DNA of 64,000 nt from Ceratotherium simum simum. Taxonomy: Eukaryota; Chordata; Mammalia; Perissodactyla; Rhinocerotidae. Positions 1 to 13,111 of this stretch are shown piece by piece (within the stretch, counting starts at the first letter, position 1; each line of letters opens with the position of its first letter). The stretch spans positions 2,999,869 to 3,063,868 of the forward strand of contig NW_004454207.1 in the NCBI RefSeq assembly GCF_000283155.1, written 5' to 3'. The translations under genes and the position numbers were made by a program. Under the pieces are notes generated by a model. That model ran no database searches, was not told the DNA's origin, and saw only the letters and a list, made by a program, of their open reading frames with translations.

Positions 1-540
1 ATGGTATTATCTTTTTGAGCTCTCTTTCTGTTAGTTCATTATTAGCATACACAAATGCAACTGATTTTTGAAAAAACTTATGTTTAACTCTATGGATGTT
101 GAGGAATAGCCACATCTAGGTAATTATTATGTTGTTCCTCATCACAGTACTAACTATGGGATTTTTGCAGGTGTCTAGTCAAGAAATAATGGTTTTATCT
201 GACAGCACTGTTGACCTTGGAGTACTGCCAGTGTCAGGTAGAGTTCATATGTCCCTTAATGATATAAGTGACCAAGGTTATTTGCAGGTCTCCTGGTAGA
301 AAAAAATCTCCTTTAACACATATTTCATATTGTGTTTTTCAAATTTCTGTCAAGAGATCAACAACGTTAGGTGAAACTAAGAATGGTCTTTAACCTGGGA
401 CTTTGCTAATATTCAGGTGAGTGATAATGTGGGTCTTCCACACTACAAACCATCTGATCTTCATAAATCTAGGTCAGTGATGATGGTGTCCCTAACACTT
501 GTGTTACCATGTTTATTTTTTCCCAGGTATCAGGTAAAGA

Positions 541-1705
541 CTTTGCTAGTATACAGGTAAGAGATGATATGACATTTACACATTAGCGACCTTCTTATTT
601 TCTGATACCTAGGTGATTAATAATGGTGTCAAGAACTCTTATACTACCAACATTGTTTTTTGACAGGTATGTAGGTCAGAAATTAATTTGTCCCTAATAA
701 TACTAGTAAGCATGAGATTTTACTGTATTCTTGTTTAGAGATGTGTATTAGAGTGCTAAGGGAAGGCCATATCCAAGTAATCATGATGGTGTTCCCTACC
801 ACAGTAGTAACCGTGGGATTTTTGCAAGTGTCCAGTCAGTAGAGGATATTGTTGCTAACAAACGTGTATACAATGGATTATAACAAGTATCCAGGTAGAG
901 TTGGTGGATCCTGCAATGAAGGAAACCACCAATTTTATTTACAGGTATCTAGAAGGAAAAAGATGTGTACATAGAAATGCTTATAACAATGTGTTTTTCA
1001 GGTTTCAGTCAAGAGAACATGGTGAACTTCACCATGGTTATTCACAGGGATTTTGCTGGTGTCCAGGTAAGTGATGATGTGGGCCTTAAGCACACTACAG
1101 ACAATCCGATCTTCAGATATCTAGGTAAGTAAGGATGGTGTTCCTAACATTCATGTTATCATGTTTTTTCACATGTATTCAGGTGGGAATTAATAGTGTC
1201 CCAAACAATGCTAATATGCATTACTCCTCATTGTTTAAAAGTTTAAATATAATGTGTGTTTAACCCTAGTAATGACTTAGGGATATACCTATATCCAGGT
1301 AAGATATCTTACTGTGTCTCACCATAGTATTGACCATGAAATTTTTCAAGGTGTTCAGTCAAGACATGATAGTGTCTCTAAGAATGTTGTTGACCTTGAA
1401 GTTCTGCCAGGAACCAAGAAGTGCTGATGGCTCCCTAATGAGGGAAGTGACCAAGGTTATTTGCCGGTATCCTGATAGAACAAGTTGTGTCCTTAAACAT
1501 ACTTGCCACATGTATTTTTTAGGTTCCAGTCTAGAGATCATGGGGGATGTAAAAGTGTTCATTAATGGAGCTTTCCAGGTATCCAAGTAAGTGATAATAT
1601 AGATTGTACAACGCTATAGACCAATTAATATTCCGATATCAGTAAATTAGGATTTGACTCTAACACTTGTGTTCCTATGTTTTTTTGCAGGTATTCCATT
1701 GAGGT
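541..1705 (+). repeat. Short array superunit (~1.17 kb)
   Basis: Measured from one CTTTGCTAG landmark to the next, which occurs once in each 650-bp block. This unit joins the front part of a 650-bp block to later 515-bp-type material near 760-900. That is the expected product of unequal exchange deleting the middle of a 2.7-kb unit. It contains the block variant with 'aatgctaatatgcatt' near 1,225 that marks the end of full-length units elsewhere. Confidence 0.75.
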
Positions 1706-4661
1706 CTTTGCTAGTATACAAGTATGGGATGATGTTATATTTACTCATTAAAGACCTTCTTATGTTCAGAATCTAGATAATTAATGATGTTGTTGAGATT
1801 CTTATATTAAAATTGTTTTTGGCAAGTATGCAGTTAAAAATTAATTTTTCCCTAACAGTACTAGTAAGCATGAGATTTTACCTTATTCTTGTTTAGGGGT
1901 AACATGTATTTAATACTCCTTGTGATAGATGGATATGCAGATATCCAGTTAATTTTTCATATTGTTCAACGCTATGTTATTGACCATGGGATTTTTTTTA
2001 GGTATCCCTCTACTAGTGGAAGATGTCCCTTACTAGGATTTAACTTAGGAATTCTGTAAGATCGAAGTGTCGTTGATGGGTCCCTAAATGGTAAAATTGA
2101 CCAATAGAATTTGCAGATGCCCAGGTAGAATAATACGGGTATTAAACACATTTTTAACACTGTGTTTTCCAGGTTCAAATCATGGAAAGCTTATCAATGG
2201 TAGGTAACATAGGACAATTTTGGTATCCAGGTAAGTGATGGTGTGGGCCTAAACCACAACACAGACCGTCTGATCTTCAGATAGCTAGGTAAGTGATGAC
2301 AGTGTCCCTAACACGTTACCGTGTTTTTATTGCAGATGTTTAGGTGAGAAATGATAGAGTCCTTACCAATTCTAGAACCCATGAGTTTTCACTTTTTATA
2401 TTTTAGAGAAAATTTGTTTTACCCTCCAAGTGTTGAGAGTGCAGGTATACAGGTAACGGTGGTGTTGCTCACTACAGTAGTAACCAAGGGCTTTTTGCAT
2501 GTGTACAGTTAGGAAATGATGGTCTTACCTAAAAACGATGTTGACCTTGGAATGCTGCCAGTATCCAGGTAGAGTTTGTGTGTCCCATAATGATGGAAGT
2601 AAACAACGTTATTTGTAGGTATGCTGGTAAAATGAATTGTATCCTTTGACGTATATTTCATAATATATTTCTCAGGTTCCTGTCAAAACATCACTATGAA
2701 CCTAACAATGCTCATTAGTGGGGACATTGCTGGTGTCTAGGTAAGTAAGGATGTGGGCCTAAACCACAGTACAGGCCATTTGATCTTCAGAAATGTAGGT
2801 GATGGTGTTGTCCCTGTCACTTTTTGTGACCATGTATTTGTTGCAGCTATCCAGTTTAGAATGATATAGTCCTTACCAATTCTAGTAACTATGAATTTTC
2901 ACTTTTTATATTTTAGAGAAAATTTATGTTCAACTCTGTGAATGTTGAGGGTTCTCATGTATCTAGGTAACTATGTTGATGTTCCTCCCCCAGTAATATC
3001 TATGGGAATTTTGTGAGTGTACAGTCAGGAAATTATGTTCTTATCCGATAACAGTATTGACCTTGGAGTACTACACGTATCCAGGCAGCGTTGATGGCTT
3101 CTACAACGATGGAAGTTACCAAGGTTATTTGCAGGTGTCCTGGCAGGAAAAGTTGTGTTCTTTAACACATATTTCACAGTGTGTTTTTCAGGTTCCTGTT
3201 AAGAGATCATGATGGACCTAACAATGGTCGTTAATGGAGGACATTGCAGATATCCAGGTAAGTGATGGTGTGCACCTTTACCACATCACAGACCATCTGA
3301 TCTTAGATCTGATATATCTAGGTAAATGATGTTGGTTTGCCTAAACTTGTTTTGCCATGTGATTTTTCATACAGGTATTCAGGTAAAAAATGACAGTGGT
3401 TTACCAATTCTGGTAACCCTGTTATCTTATTGTTTTATATTCTAGAAAAAAAATGTGTTTAATCCTGTGAATGTTGAGCAATTTTCAGGTATCCAGATTA
3501 TCATCATGGAGTTCCATGCCAGAGTAGTAATCATGGGATTTTTTCAGGTGTGCTGTCAAGAGATGATGGTGTCTCTGACGGTGGTGTAGACCTTGGAGTA
3601 CTGCAAGTATCCGAGTAGAGTTGATGGGTCCTGCGGGGATGGAAGTGAAAAACGTTATTTGTAGGTATCCATGTGGAAAAGGCATGTCCATAGACACATT
3701 TGTCACATTGTGTTTTTCAGGTTCCAGTCAAGAGAACATGGTCACTTTATGATGATAATTAATGGGGACTTTCCTTGTATCCAGGTAAATGATGAGGTGC
3801 ACCTTAAGCACCCTGCAGATCATGCAATCTTCAGATATCTAGGTAAGTGAGGATAGTGTCCCTCACATTTGTGTTACCATGTTGTTTTGCAGGTGTTCAG
3901 ATAAGAAATGATATTGTCCCCACCAGTGCTAGTAAGCATTAGCCCTTATTAGAGGTTAGATATAATGTGTGTTTAACCTAAGGAGTGACTGAGGGATATG
4001 CAAGGTAAGTTATCTGTCTATTCCACACCACAGTATTGATCTTGAAATTTTTACAGGTGCTCAGTCAAGAGGTAATGTCACTGACAACAGTATTGACCTT
4101 GAAGTTTTTCCGGGATCAAGATAGTATTGATTGTTACCACAGTGATAGAAGTGACCAAGATTATCTGCAGGTGTTCTGATAGAACAAGTTGTGTTCTTTT
4201 TTTTTTTTTTAGTGAGAAAGATTGGCCCTGAGCTAACACCTGTTGCCAATCTTCCTCTTTTTGCTTGAGGAAGAGTGGCCCTGAGCTAACATCTGTGCCC
4301 ATCTTCCTCTATTTTGTATGGGGGTCGCTGCCATGGCATGGCTTGATGAGTGGTGTAGGTCTGTGCCCAGGATTCAAACCTGTGAACCTAGCCACCAAAG
4401 TGGAGCGTGACAAATTTAACCACTACGCCACTGGACTGGCCCCACAAATTGTGTTCTTAAACACGTTTGTTGTTTGTGTTTTTTCAGGTTCTAGTCAAGA
4501 GACCACAATAAACCTAACAATGGTTGTTATTGGGACCTTGCTAGTCACCAGGTAAGTGATAAAGTGAGTCTTACTACAATGCACACTATCTGATCTTCAT
4601 AATCTAGGTAGTTGAGGATGGTGTCCCTAACACAGTGTTGTTATAATTTTTTGCAGGTTTT
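1706..4661 (+). repeat. Full ~2.7-kb array superunit carrying a SINE
   Basis: It has one 650-bp block followed by four 515-bp blocks. Landmark-to-landmark length is 2,956 bp, or about 2,696 bp after removing the SINE at 4,199-4,443 and its target duplication. The recurring 'gaccatctgatcttcagatatctagg' type segment appears near 2,270, 2,780, 3,295, 3,830 and 4,590, giving the internal 510-535-bp rhythm. The last 515-bp block has the variant 'ccagtgctagtaagcatt' near 3,918. Confidence 0.8.
4199..4443 (-). mobile_element. ERE-type tRNA-derived SINE, older copy
   Basis: Minus-strand SINE: a T-run at 4,198-4,210 is the A-tail, followed by two 'gccctgagctaaca' type segments and ending in the 'actggcccc' head. 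The flanks ACAAGTTGTGTTCTT (4,184-4,198) and ACAAATTGTGTTCTT (4,444-4,458) are a 15-bp target duplication with one mismatch. The target is an ordinary array monomer, so the array existed before this insertion. The body is diverged from the other EREs here. Confidence 0.9.
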
Positions 4662-6958
4662 CTTTGCTAGTACACATGTATGAGATGATATGATATCAAC
4701 TCATTAGAGACTTCCTTATTTTCAGATATATAGGTAATTAATGATATCATCAAGATTCTTATATTAACTTGACATGTATGCAATTAAGGAATTAGTTTGT
4801 CCCTAACAATACTAGTAAGCATGAGATTTGACTGTATTTTTATTTAAAGATATTGTGTATTTAACATTCAAGGTGATAGATGAATATGCAGATATCCAGG
4901 TAATTTATCAGATTGACCTTGCAAATTTGCAGGTATCCCTTCAAGAGAAGCAGGTGTTTCTTACATTGGTTTGATTTCAGAGTTCTGCGAGTATCTAGGT
5001 AGTGTTGATGGGTCCTGAAATGATACAAGTGACCAAAGGAATTTGCAGGTGTCCAGGTAGAGTAAGACATGTACCAAACTCAGTTTCCGCAATGCCTTTA
5101 GAGGTTCATGTCAAGATATCACGGTGAAACTATTGGTAGTTAACGTATTGGTAGTAACGTGCTGGTATTGAGGTAAGTGATGATATGGGCCTGAACCACA
5201 GCACAGACCATCTGATCTTTCTATACGTATATAGGTAAGTGATGATGGTGTCCCTAACACTTCTTGTTACCATGATTTTTTGCATGTGTTCAGGTAGGAA
5301 ATGAAAGTCCTCACCAATTCAAGAAACCATGAGTTTTTACTTTTTATGTGTTTTAGTGAATTTATGTTAAACCCTGTGAGTTTTGCAGAGTTGCACATAT
5401 TCAAGTAATTATCATGGTGTTCCTCAGCACAGTAGTAAGTGTAGATTTTTGTAGATATACAGTCACAAAATGATTGTCTTATCTGACAACTGTAGTGACC
5501 TTGGAGTGATGCAAGTATGCAGGTATAACTGTTGTTTCCCATAATGACAAAGTGACCAAAGTTATGGGCAAGTGCCCTGGTAAAAGAAGTGTCCTTAAAA
5601 ACATTGTGGCTTGTTTTTTCAGGTAGCAATCAAGAAATCAGGCTGAACTTAACAACGGTAGTTCACTGGACCATGATAATAACCAAGTAAGTGATAATGG
5701 GGAACTTACCACAATACAGATCATCTGACCTTCAGATATCTAGGTCAGTGGTGATGGTGTCCCTAACACTTTTTTTTGCAAGTATCTAGTAAGGATCTTT
5801 GCTAGTATAAAGGCATGAGATGTTGTGACATTGACTCATAAGAGACCTCCTTATTTTCATGTATCTAGGTAATTAATGATTTTATCAAGTCTCTTGTATT
5901 AACCTTGTTTTTGGGACATATGCAGTTAAGAAATTAACTTGTTCCTATCAATACTGGTAGCATAAGATTTTAATTTATTCTTGTTTAGAGATAATATATT
6001 TAACATTCATAGTGCTAGAGGAATATGCAGGTACCTCAGTACTTTTTCATATTCTCCATCACTATGTTATTAATGGTTATTAATGTGGGATTTTTGTAGG
6101 TATCCCTTCAAAGAGGAAAATGTCTCTTACTAGGATTTGATCTTGGAGTTCTTTAAGTATCCAGGTAGTATTGATGGGTCTTAAAGTGACACAAGTGATC
6201 AAAGGATTTTATAGATGTCCAAGTAGAATAAGATATGTATGAAACACGTTTTTCACAATAAATTTTTTGATTCCTGTCAGTAGATCAGGGTGAGCCTATA
6301 ATTGGTACTTAACGTGAGACATCGCTGGTATCAAGGTATGTGATAATGCTTTACCACAGCACAGACCATCTGATCTTCAGATAGGTAAGTGATAATGATG
6401 TCAATAATACTTACCATGATTTTATTGCATGCTATTCAGGTATGAAAATGTAGAGTCCTTACCATTCTAGAAATGGTGAGTTTTCATTTTTTATATTTTA
6501 GAGAAAATTTATATTTAACCCTGAGAGTGTTGAGGGATTGCATGTATTCAGATAATGATCATGGTGTTCCACAACACAGAGGTAACCGTGGGAATTTTGC
6601 AGGTGTACAGTCACCAAATGATGGTCTTATCTGACCACGGTATTAACCTGGGAGTACTGCAAGTGTCCATGTGAGGTTGATGTGTCTCATATGATAGAAG
6701 TGACCAAGGTTGTTTACAGGTATCCTGGTAGAAGTAGTTGTATCCTTAAACACATTTGTTACATTTTTTTCAGGTTCTGGTCAAGACATCACAGTTAAAC
6801 TCTCAATGGACATTAACAGGATTTTGCTCTTAACCAGGTAAGTAGTAATGTGGGTCTTACACAATACAGACCATCTGATCTTCAAATATCTAGGTAAGTG
6901 GAGATGGTGTCCCTAACGCTTGTGTTACCATGTTTTTTTGCAGGTATCTCATTAAGGT
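4662..6958 (+). repeat. Two short array superunits (~1.14 and ~1.16 kb)
   Basis: Landmarks lie at 4,662, 5,797 and 6,959. Each unit holds one 650-bp block and one 515-bp block, so it lacks three of the four 515-bp blocks of the full unit. The two units are in the same phase, consistent with a simple duplication of a shortened unit. Confidence 0.75.
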
Positions 6959-9015
6959 CTTTGCTAGTATACAAGTACAGGATCATGTGACATTAATTCA
7001 TTGGAGACCTTCTTTATTTCAGACATCTATATAACTAATGATGTTGTAGAAACTCTTATATTAACCTCTTTTTTGACATGTATGCTGTTAAGAAATTAAT
7101 TTGTTCATAGCAACACTAGTAAGCATGAGATTTTTACTGTATTCTTGTTTAGAACTAATGTGTATTTAACATCGGTAGTGATACAGAGATATGTAGGCAT
7201 CCAGGTAATTTATCGTATTCTCCATCACGCCTTATTGACCATGGAACTTTTGCAGACATCCCTCCAAGAGAGGAAGATGTCTTTCTCTAAAGTTTGTCCT
7301 TGGACTTCTGCAAGTATCCAGGTAGCATTGATGAGTCCTGAAATGATACAAGTGACCAAGGATATTTGCAGGTGTTCAGATAGAATAAGATGTGTACCAA
7401 ACACATTTTTTACAATGTGTTTTTCAGATTCATGTCAAGCCATCACAGTGAGCTTATCAATGATAGTTAGTATGGGACATTGCTGTTACCAAGGTAAGAG
7501 ATGTTGTGGTCCTAAACCACAGAATAGACCATTTGATCTTCATGTATATAGGTAAGAGGTGATGGTATCCCTAACACTTCTTATTACCATGATTTTTACA
7601 AGTATTCAGTTAATAAATGATAGATTCCTAACTAATTCTTGTAACCATTAGTTTTCACATTTTATATTTTAGAGAAAGATTATGTTTAACTGTGTGCTGA
7701 GGGGTTGTGCATATCCAGGTAATTGTCATGGTGTTCCCATCCACCCCAGTAGTAACCATGGGATTTTTACAGCTTCCTGTCAAGAAATTATGGTGTTATC
7801 TGACAATGGTGTTGACCTTGAATTAATCCAAGTATCTAGGTAGACTTGGTGTGCTCTATAATGAAGGAGTTACCATGGTTATTTGCAGATGTTATGGTAA
7901 AAAAAATTGTGTCCCTTAACATGTATTTCACCAAGTGTTTTTCAGGTTCCTGTCAAGATATCATGATGAATCTAACAATGTTCATTAATGGGGGAGGGGG
8001 GTTCTGGTATCCAGGAAGTGATGATGTGCATATTACAGACCATCTGATCTTCATATATGTAGGTAAATGATGTTGAATTGCCTAAATTTGTTTTACCATG
8101 TGAGTTCTTAGCAGGTATTCAGGTAAGAAATGGTAATGTTTCACCAATTCTAACCTGTTTCACCATGTTAACCTGCTGTTTTATATTTTACAGAAGATTT
8201 ATGTTTAACCATGTGGGTATTGAGTAATTTGCATTTATCCAGGTAATTATCCTGGAGTTCTGCTTCACAGCAGTAACCACGAGATTTTATAGATGTGCAG
8301 TCAAGAGATGATGGTGTCTATAAATATGACTAGACCTTGAATACTGCAAAAATCCAGTTAGGTTGATGGGTCCTGCAATAATGGCAACGAAGGAGGTTAT
8401 TTGCAGGTGTCAATGTGGAAAATGTGTGTCCATATATATACATTTGTCAACAATGTATTTTTCAGGGTTCAATCAAGAGATCATGGTGACTCCACAATGA
8501 TTATTAACAGAGACTTTGCTATATCCAGGTAAGTGATGATGTGGCCTTAAGTACCCTTCAGATACCTGATCTTCAGATTTCTTGGTGAGTGAGGATGGTG
8601 TGTCTTACATTTGTATCCTACTGTTCTACACCACAGTATCGATCGTGAGATTTTTACTTGTGCCCTGTCAAGAGGTGATGATGTCTCTAAGAATGTAGTT
8701 GACCTTGAAGTACAGCCAGGATGCAAGAGGCATTGATAATTCCCTCAAGGATAGAAGCGACCAATATTGTTTGCAGGTGTTATCATAGAACAAGTTGTTT
8801 CCTTAAACATACTTGTTGCTTGTGTTTTTTCAGATTCCAGTCAAGAGATCATGGTGAATCTAACAGTGGTCATTATTGGGACATGGCTGGTAACCAGGTA
8901 AGCGATAAAGTGGCTCTTACCACAATGCAGACCATCTGATCTTCAATATCTAGGTAAGTGAGGATGGTGTCCCCAACACATGTGTTATGTTTTTTGCAGG
9001 TATCCCATTTAAGGT
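6959..9015 (+). repeat. Intermediate array superunit (~2.06 kb) with internal deletion
   Basis: Landmarks at 6,959 and 9,016. The unit lacks one 515-bp block and has an extra loss of about 160 bp (about three monomers) near 8,608-8,625. There the sequence jumps from the 'tcttacatttgtatccta' segment straight to 'ctgttctacaccacagtatc'. The distance between the flanking 'ctgatcttcag' segments is only about 360 bp here instead of about 515. Confidence 0.75.
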
Positions 9016-10204
9016 CGTTGCTAGTAAAGAGGTATGATATGATAGGACATTAACTCATTAGAGACTTTTGTTGTTTTCAGACATCTGGGTAATTAATAAT
9101 GTTCCCAAGACTCTTATAATAACCTTGTTTTTGGCATGTATACAGTTAAGAAATTAATATGTCCTGAACAGTACTCATAAGCATGAGAATTAACTGTATT
9201 CTTAACTATAGAGATAGAAATATACAGAGATAATGTGTTTTTTATACTCATAGTGATAACAGATATGCAGGTATCCAGGGAATTTATCATATTGTCCATT
9301 GCAATGATATTGACCATGGAATTTTTGCAGGTATCCCTGCAAGAAAGGAAGATATCTCTTACTAGGATTTTACCTTAGAGTTCAGAAGTTATCAAGGTAA
9401 CACTGATGAGTTCCAAAATGATACAATTGACCAAGGGAATTTCATGGGTGTACAGGTAGAATAGGATGTATACCAAACATTTTCCACAACTGTGTTTCAG
9501 GCTCATGTCAAGACATCACTGCCAGCCTATCAATGGTAGTTAACGAGACATGTAGCTGGTACTGGGTAAGTGATGATGTGGGCCTAAACCAGAGCATAAA
9601 TCATCTGATCTTCATATGTGTAGGTAAGTGATGATGGTGTCCCTAACATTTCTTGTTAGCATGATTTTGTTGTGGGTGTTCAGGAAAGAAATGAGAGAGT
9701 CCTTACCAATTCTAGTAAACATGAGTTTACATTTTTTATATTTTAGAGAAAGCTTATGTTTAACCCTGTGAGTGTTGAGGGATGGATCGTCCTGGTAATT
9801 GTTGTGAAGTTTCTCATCACAGTAGTAATGACAGGATTTTTGCAAGTGTCCAGTCAAGGAATGATGGTCTTTCATGACAATGATGTTAACCTTGATTTAA
9901 TGCAAGTATCCAAGTAGAGGCGATGTGTTCAATAATAATAGAAGTGAACAGGGTGATGTGCAGGTGTCCTGGTAGAACAAATTGTGTCCTTGAATGCATT
10001 TGTCCCATGTGTTTTTTCAAGTTCCTGTGAAGAGAACACAGTGAACCTAACAATGGTCATTAATGGAACCTTGCTCTTAGCAAGGTAAGTGAAAAGTTGT
10101 ATTACCACAATACAGACTATCTGATATTCAATATCTAGATAAATGAGGATGATGTCCCTAACACTTGTGTTTACATCTTCTTTTTGCAGGTGTCCTGTTA
10201 AGGT
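9016..10204 (+). repeat. Short array superunit (~1.19 kb)
   Basis: One 650-bp block plus one 515-bp block between CTTTGCTAG-type landmarks. It resembles the two short units at 4,662-6,958 in block order. No transposon insertion is seen in it. Confidence 0.75.
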
Positions 10205-13111
10205 CTTTGCTAGTACATAGGTCTGAGATGATGTGACATTATCTCATTAGAGATTTTCTTATGTTCATATATCTACATAATTAATGTTTTTGAGTCTCTT
10301 ATATTTACCTTGTTTTTGGCATGTATGCAGTTCATTAATTAACGCACCCCTAATAATACTAGTAAGAAAGCGATTTTATTGTTTCTTGTTTTGAAATATT
10401 GTGTATTTAGCACTTTTAATGATAGAGTGATAGCAAGTATCCATGTAATTTATCATCTAGTCCACCACTGCATTATTGACCATGGGATTTTTGCAGATAT
10501 TCCTTCAAGAGAAGAAGGTGTCTCTTCCTAGGGTTTGATCTCACAGTTCTGCAAGTATCCAGGTACTGTTGATGGGACCCAAAATGATACAGTTGACCAA
10601 GGGAATCTGCAAGTGTACATGTAGAATAAGATATGCATCAAACTGGTTCTCCACAGTTGTGTTTTCAAGTTCATGTCAGGACATTATGGTGAGCCTATCA
10701 GTGGTTGCTAACAGGGGACATTGCTGGTATGGAGGTGAGTGAGGATATGGGCCTAAACCATAGCACGGACCATCTGATCTTCAGATATATAGGTAAGAGG
10801 TGATGGTGTCCCAAACACTTCTAACATGATTATTTTTGCAGGCATTCAGGTAAGAAATGACAGAGTCTTACCTGGTCTAGAAAACATGAGTTTTTACCTT
10901 ATATATTTTAGAAAAACTTTATGTTTAACATTGAGAGTGTTAAGGGATATCACATATCCAGCTATTTATCATGGTGATCACCAACAAAGTACTACTCATA
11001 AATTTTTACAGGTGTTCAATCAAGAAATTCTGGTTTTATCTGACATTGGTCTTGTCCTTGGATTACTACAAGTATCCAGGTAAAGTTGTTGTGTCTCATA
11101 ATGATGAAAAAGTTGTGTCCTTTATCACAGATTTCATAATGTCTTTTCCAGGTTCCTATCAAAAGATCACAGTCAACCTAGCATGGTTGTCAACAGGGGA
11201 TGTTGCTAGTATGCAGGTAAGTGATGATGTGGGCCTAAACCATAGCACAGGCGATCTGATCTCCAGATAGCTAGGTAAGTGATGACAGTGTCTCTAAGAG
11301 TCCTTCTTACCATGATATCTTTGCAGGTATTCAGGTAGAGTCCTCAGCAATTCTAAAAACCATTAGTTTTCACATTTTATAAGTTAGAGAAAATTTTCGT
11401 TTAACCATGTGAGTGTTGAGGGATTGCCATATCTAGTTAATTATCATTATGTTCTCAACCACAGCAGTAACCATGGAAATTTTTGTCTTATCTGGCAATG
11501 ATTTGGACCTTGGAACACTGCAAGTCTTCAGGTAGAGTTGATGTTCTCATAATGATGAAGTGACCAGGGTTGCTTACAGGTGTCCTGGTAGAACAAATCA
11601 CATCCCTTTGCACATACACCATAATCTGTTTTTCAGGTTCTTGTCAAGAGATCTCAATGAACCTGACAGTGGTAATTGATGGGGGACATTTCTGGTATTC
11701 AGGTAAGTGATGGTGTACACCTTCACCACATCAGACCCTCTGAGCTTCATGAGTCTAGTTAAGTGATGTTGATTGCTTGAATGTGTTTTATCATATGTTT
11801 TTTTTTCAGGTATTCAGGTGAGAAATGATGGAGTTTTATCCATTCTAGCAATCATGTTATTCTACTGTTTTATATTTTAGAGAAAATTTCTTTTTCCCGT
11901 GTAAATGTTGAGAAATTCATAGGTATCCATCTAATGATGATGGAGTTGTGTGGCACAGTAGTAACCATGGTGATTTTGCAGGTGAGCAGAGAAGATATGA
12001 TGGTGTTTCTAACAAGGGCATAGACCATGGAGTATTGCAAGAATCCAGGTAGAGTTGATGTTGGGTCCTGCAGTGATGGCAGTGGATGAGATTATTTGCA
12101 GTGTCCTAGTAGAAAAGGTGTGTTCACAGATACATTTGTTACAATGTGTTTTTTAAGTTCCTGTCGAGAAGTCATGGTGAATCTCAAAATGATCATTAAT
12201 AGGATTTACTTGTATCTAGGTAAGTGATGAAGTGGACCTTAAGCACCCTACAAACAATCTGATGTTCAGATATATAGTAAGGGTGGATAGTGTTCCTAAC
12301 TATTCTATTACTGTGGTTTTTTGCAGGTATTCAGTTAAAAATGATATTGTCCCAGGGGCCGGCTCCGTGGCTTAGCGGTTAAGTGCGCGCGCTCTGATGC
12401 TGGCGGCCCGGGTTCGGATCCCGGGCGCGCCCCGAGGCACCACTTCTCCGTCCAACGCGAGACCGAGTCCCACGTACAGCAACTAGAAGGATGTGAACCT
12501 ATGACATACAACTATCTACTGGGGCTTTGGGGGGAAAAAAATGAATAAATAAAATCTTTAAAAAAAAAAAAAAAAATGATATTGTCCCAACCAATGCTAG
12601 TAAGTACTAGCCCTTATATTTTTAGAATTTAGATATAATGTGTATTTAACCTTAGTAGAGACAGAGAGATATGCAGGTCAAGGTAAGTTATTCTACTGTT
12701 GGATACCACAGTACTAACCATGAAGTTTCTACAGGTACTCAAAGAACAGATGATTGATAGTGTGTCTAACAATGGTGTTGACTTTAAATTTCTGGTAAGA
12801 GCCAAGTATTGTTTATACTTCCCATAATGATGGAAGTGACCAAGATTATTTGCAAATGTATACATTTTTTTTACATAAAAACAAGTTTTGTCCTTCAACA
12901 CACTTGTGGAATGTCTTTCTCAAGGTTCTAGCAGTCATGACATCACAGTGAACCAAACGATAGTTGTCAATGAGACCTTGCTAATAAGCAGGTATGTGAT
13001 AAAGTGGGTCTTGCCACAATAGAGAGCATCTGATCTTCAGATATCTTGGTAAGTGAGGAAGGTATCTCTAACACAACAAACCATGCTTTCTTGTAGGTTT
13101 CCCTTGAAGTT
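10205..13111 (+). repeat. Full ~2.7-kb array superunit carrying a SINE
   Basis: Length is 2,907 bp, or about 2,672 bp without the SINE and its duplicated target (12,355-12,589). It has one 650-bp block plus four 515-bp blocks. The stretch 11,620-12,150 closely parallels 18,490-19,020 (shared 'gttattctactgttt' and 'tcctagtagaaaaggtgt' segments), an offset of about 6.88 kb. Confidence 0.8.
12355..12571 (+). mobile_element. ERE-type SINE, young insertion into the array
   Basis: Starts GGGGCCGGCTCCGTGGCTTA (A-box region), has the B-box GGTTCGGATCC near 12,411 and ends in an A-rich tail with 'aataaat' and a long A run. The flanks share an 18-bp sequence ending in TGATATTGTCCCA (12,337-12,354 and about 12,572-12,589) with no mismatch, so the insertion is young. 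GC-rich head with several CpGs. Confidence 0.93.

Noticed and set aside
12355..12480. A functional tRNA gene, because A-box and B-box motifs are present
   Set aside because: The cloverleaf is not kept and the unit has the A-rich tail and target duplication of a SINE. The same holds for the other ERE copies.
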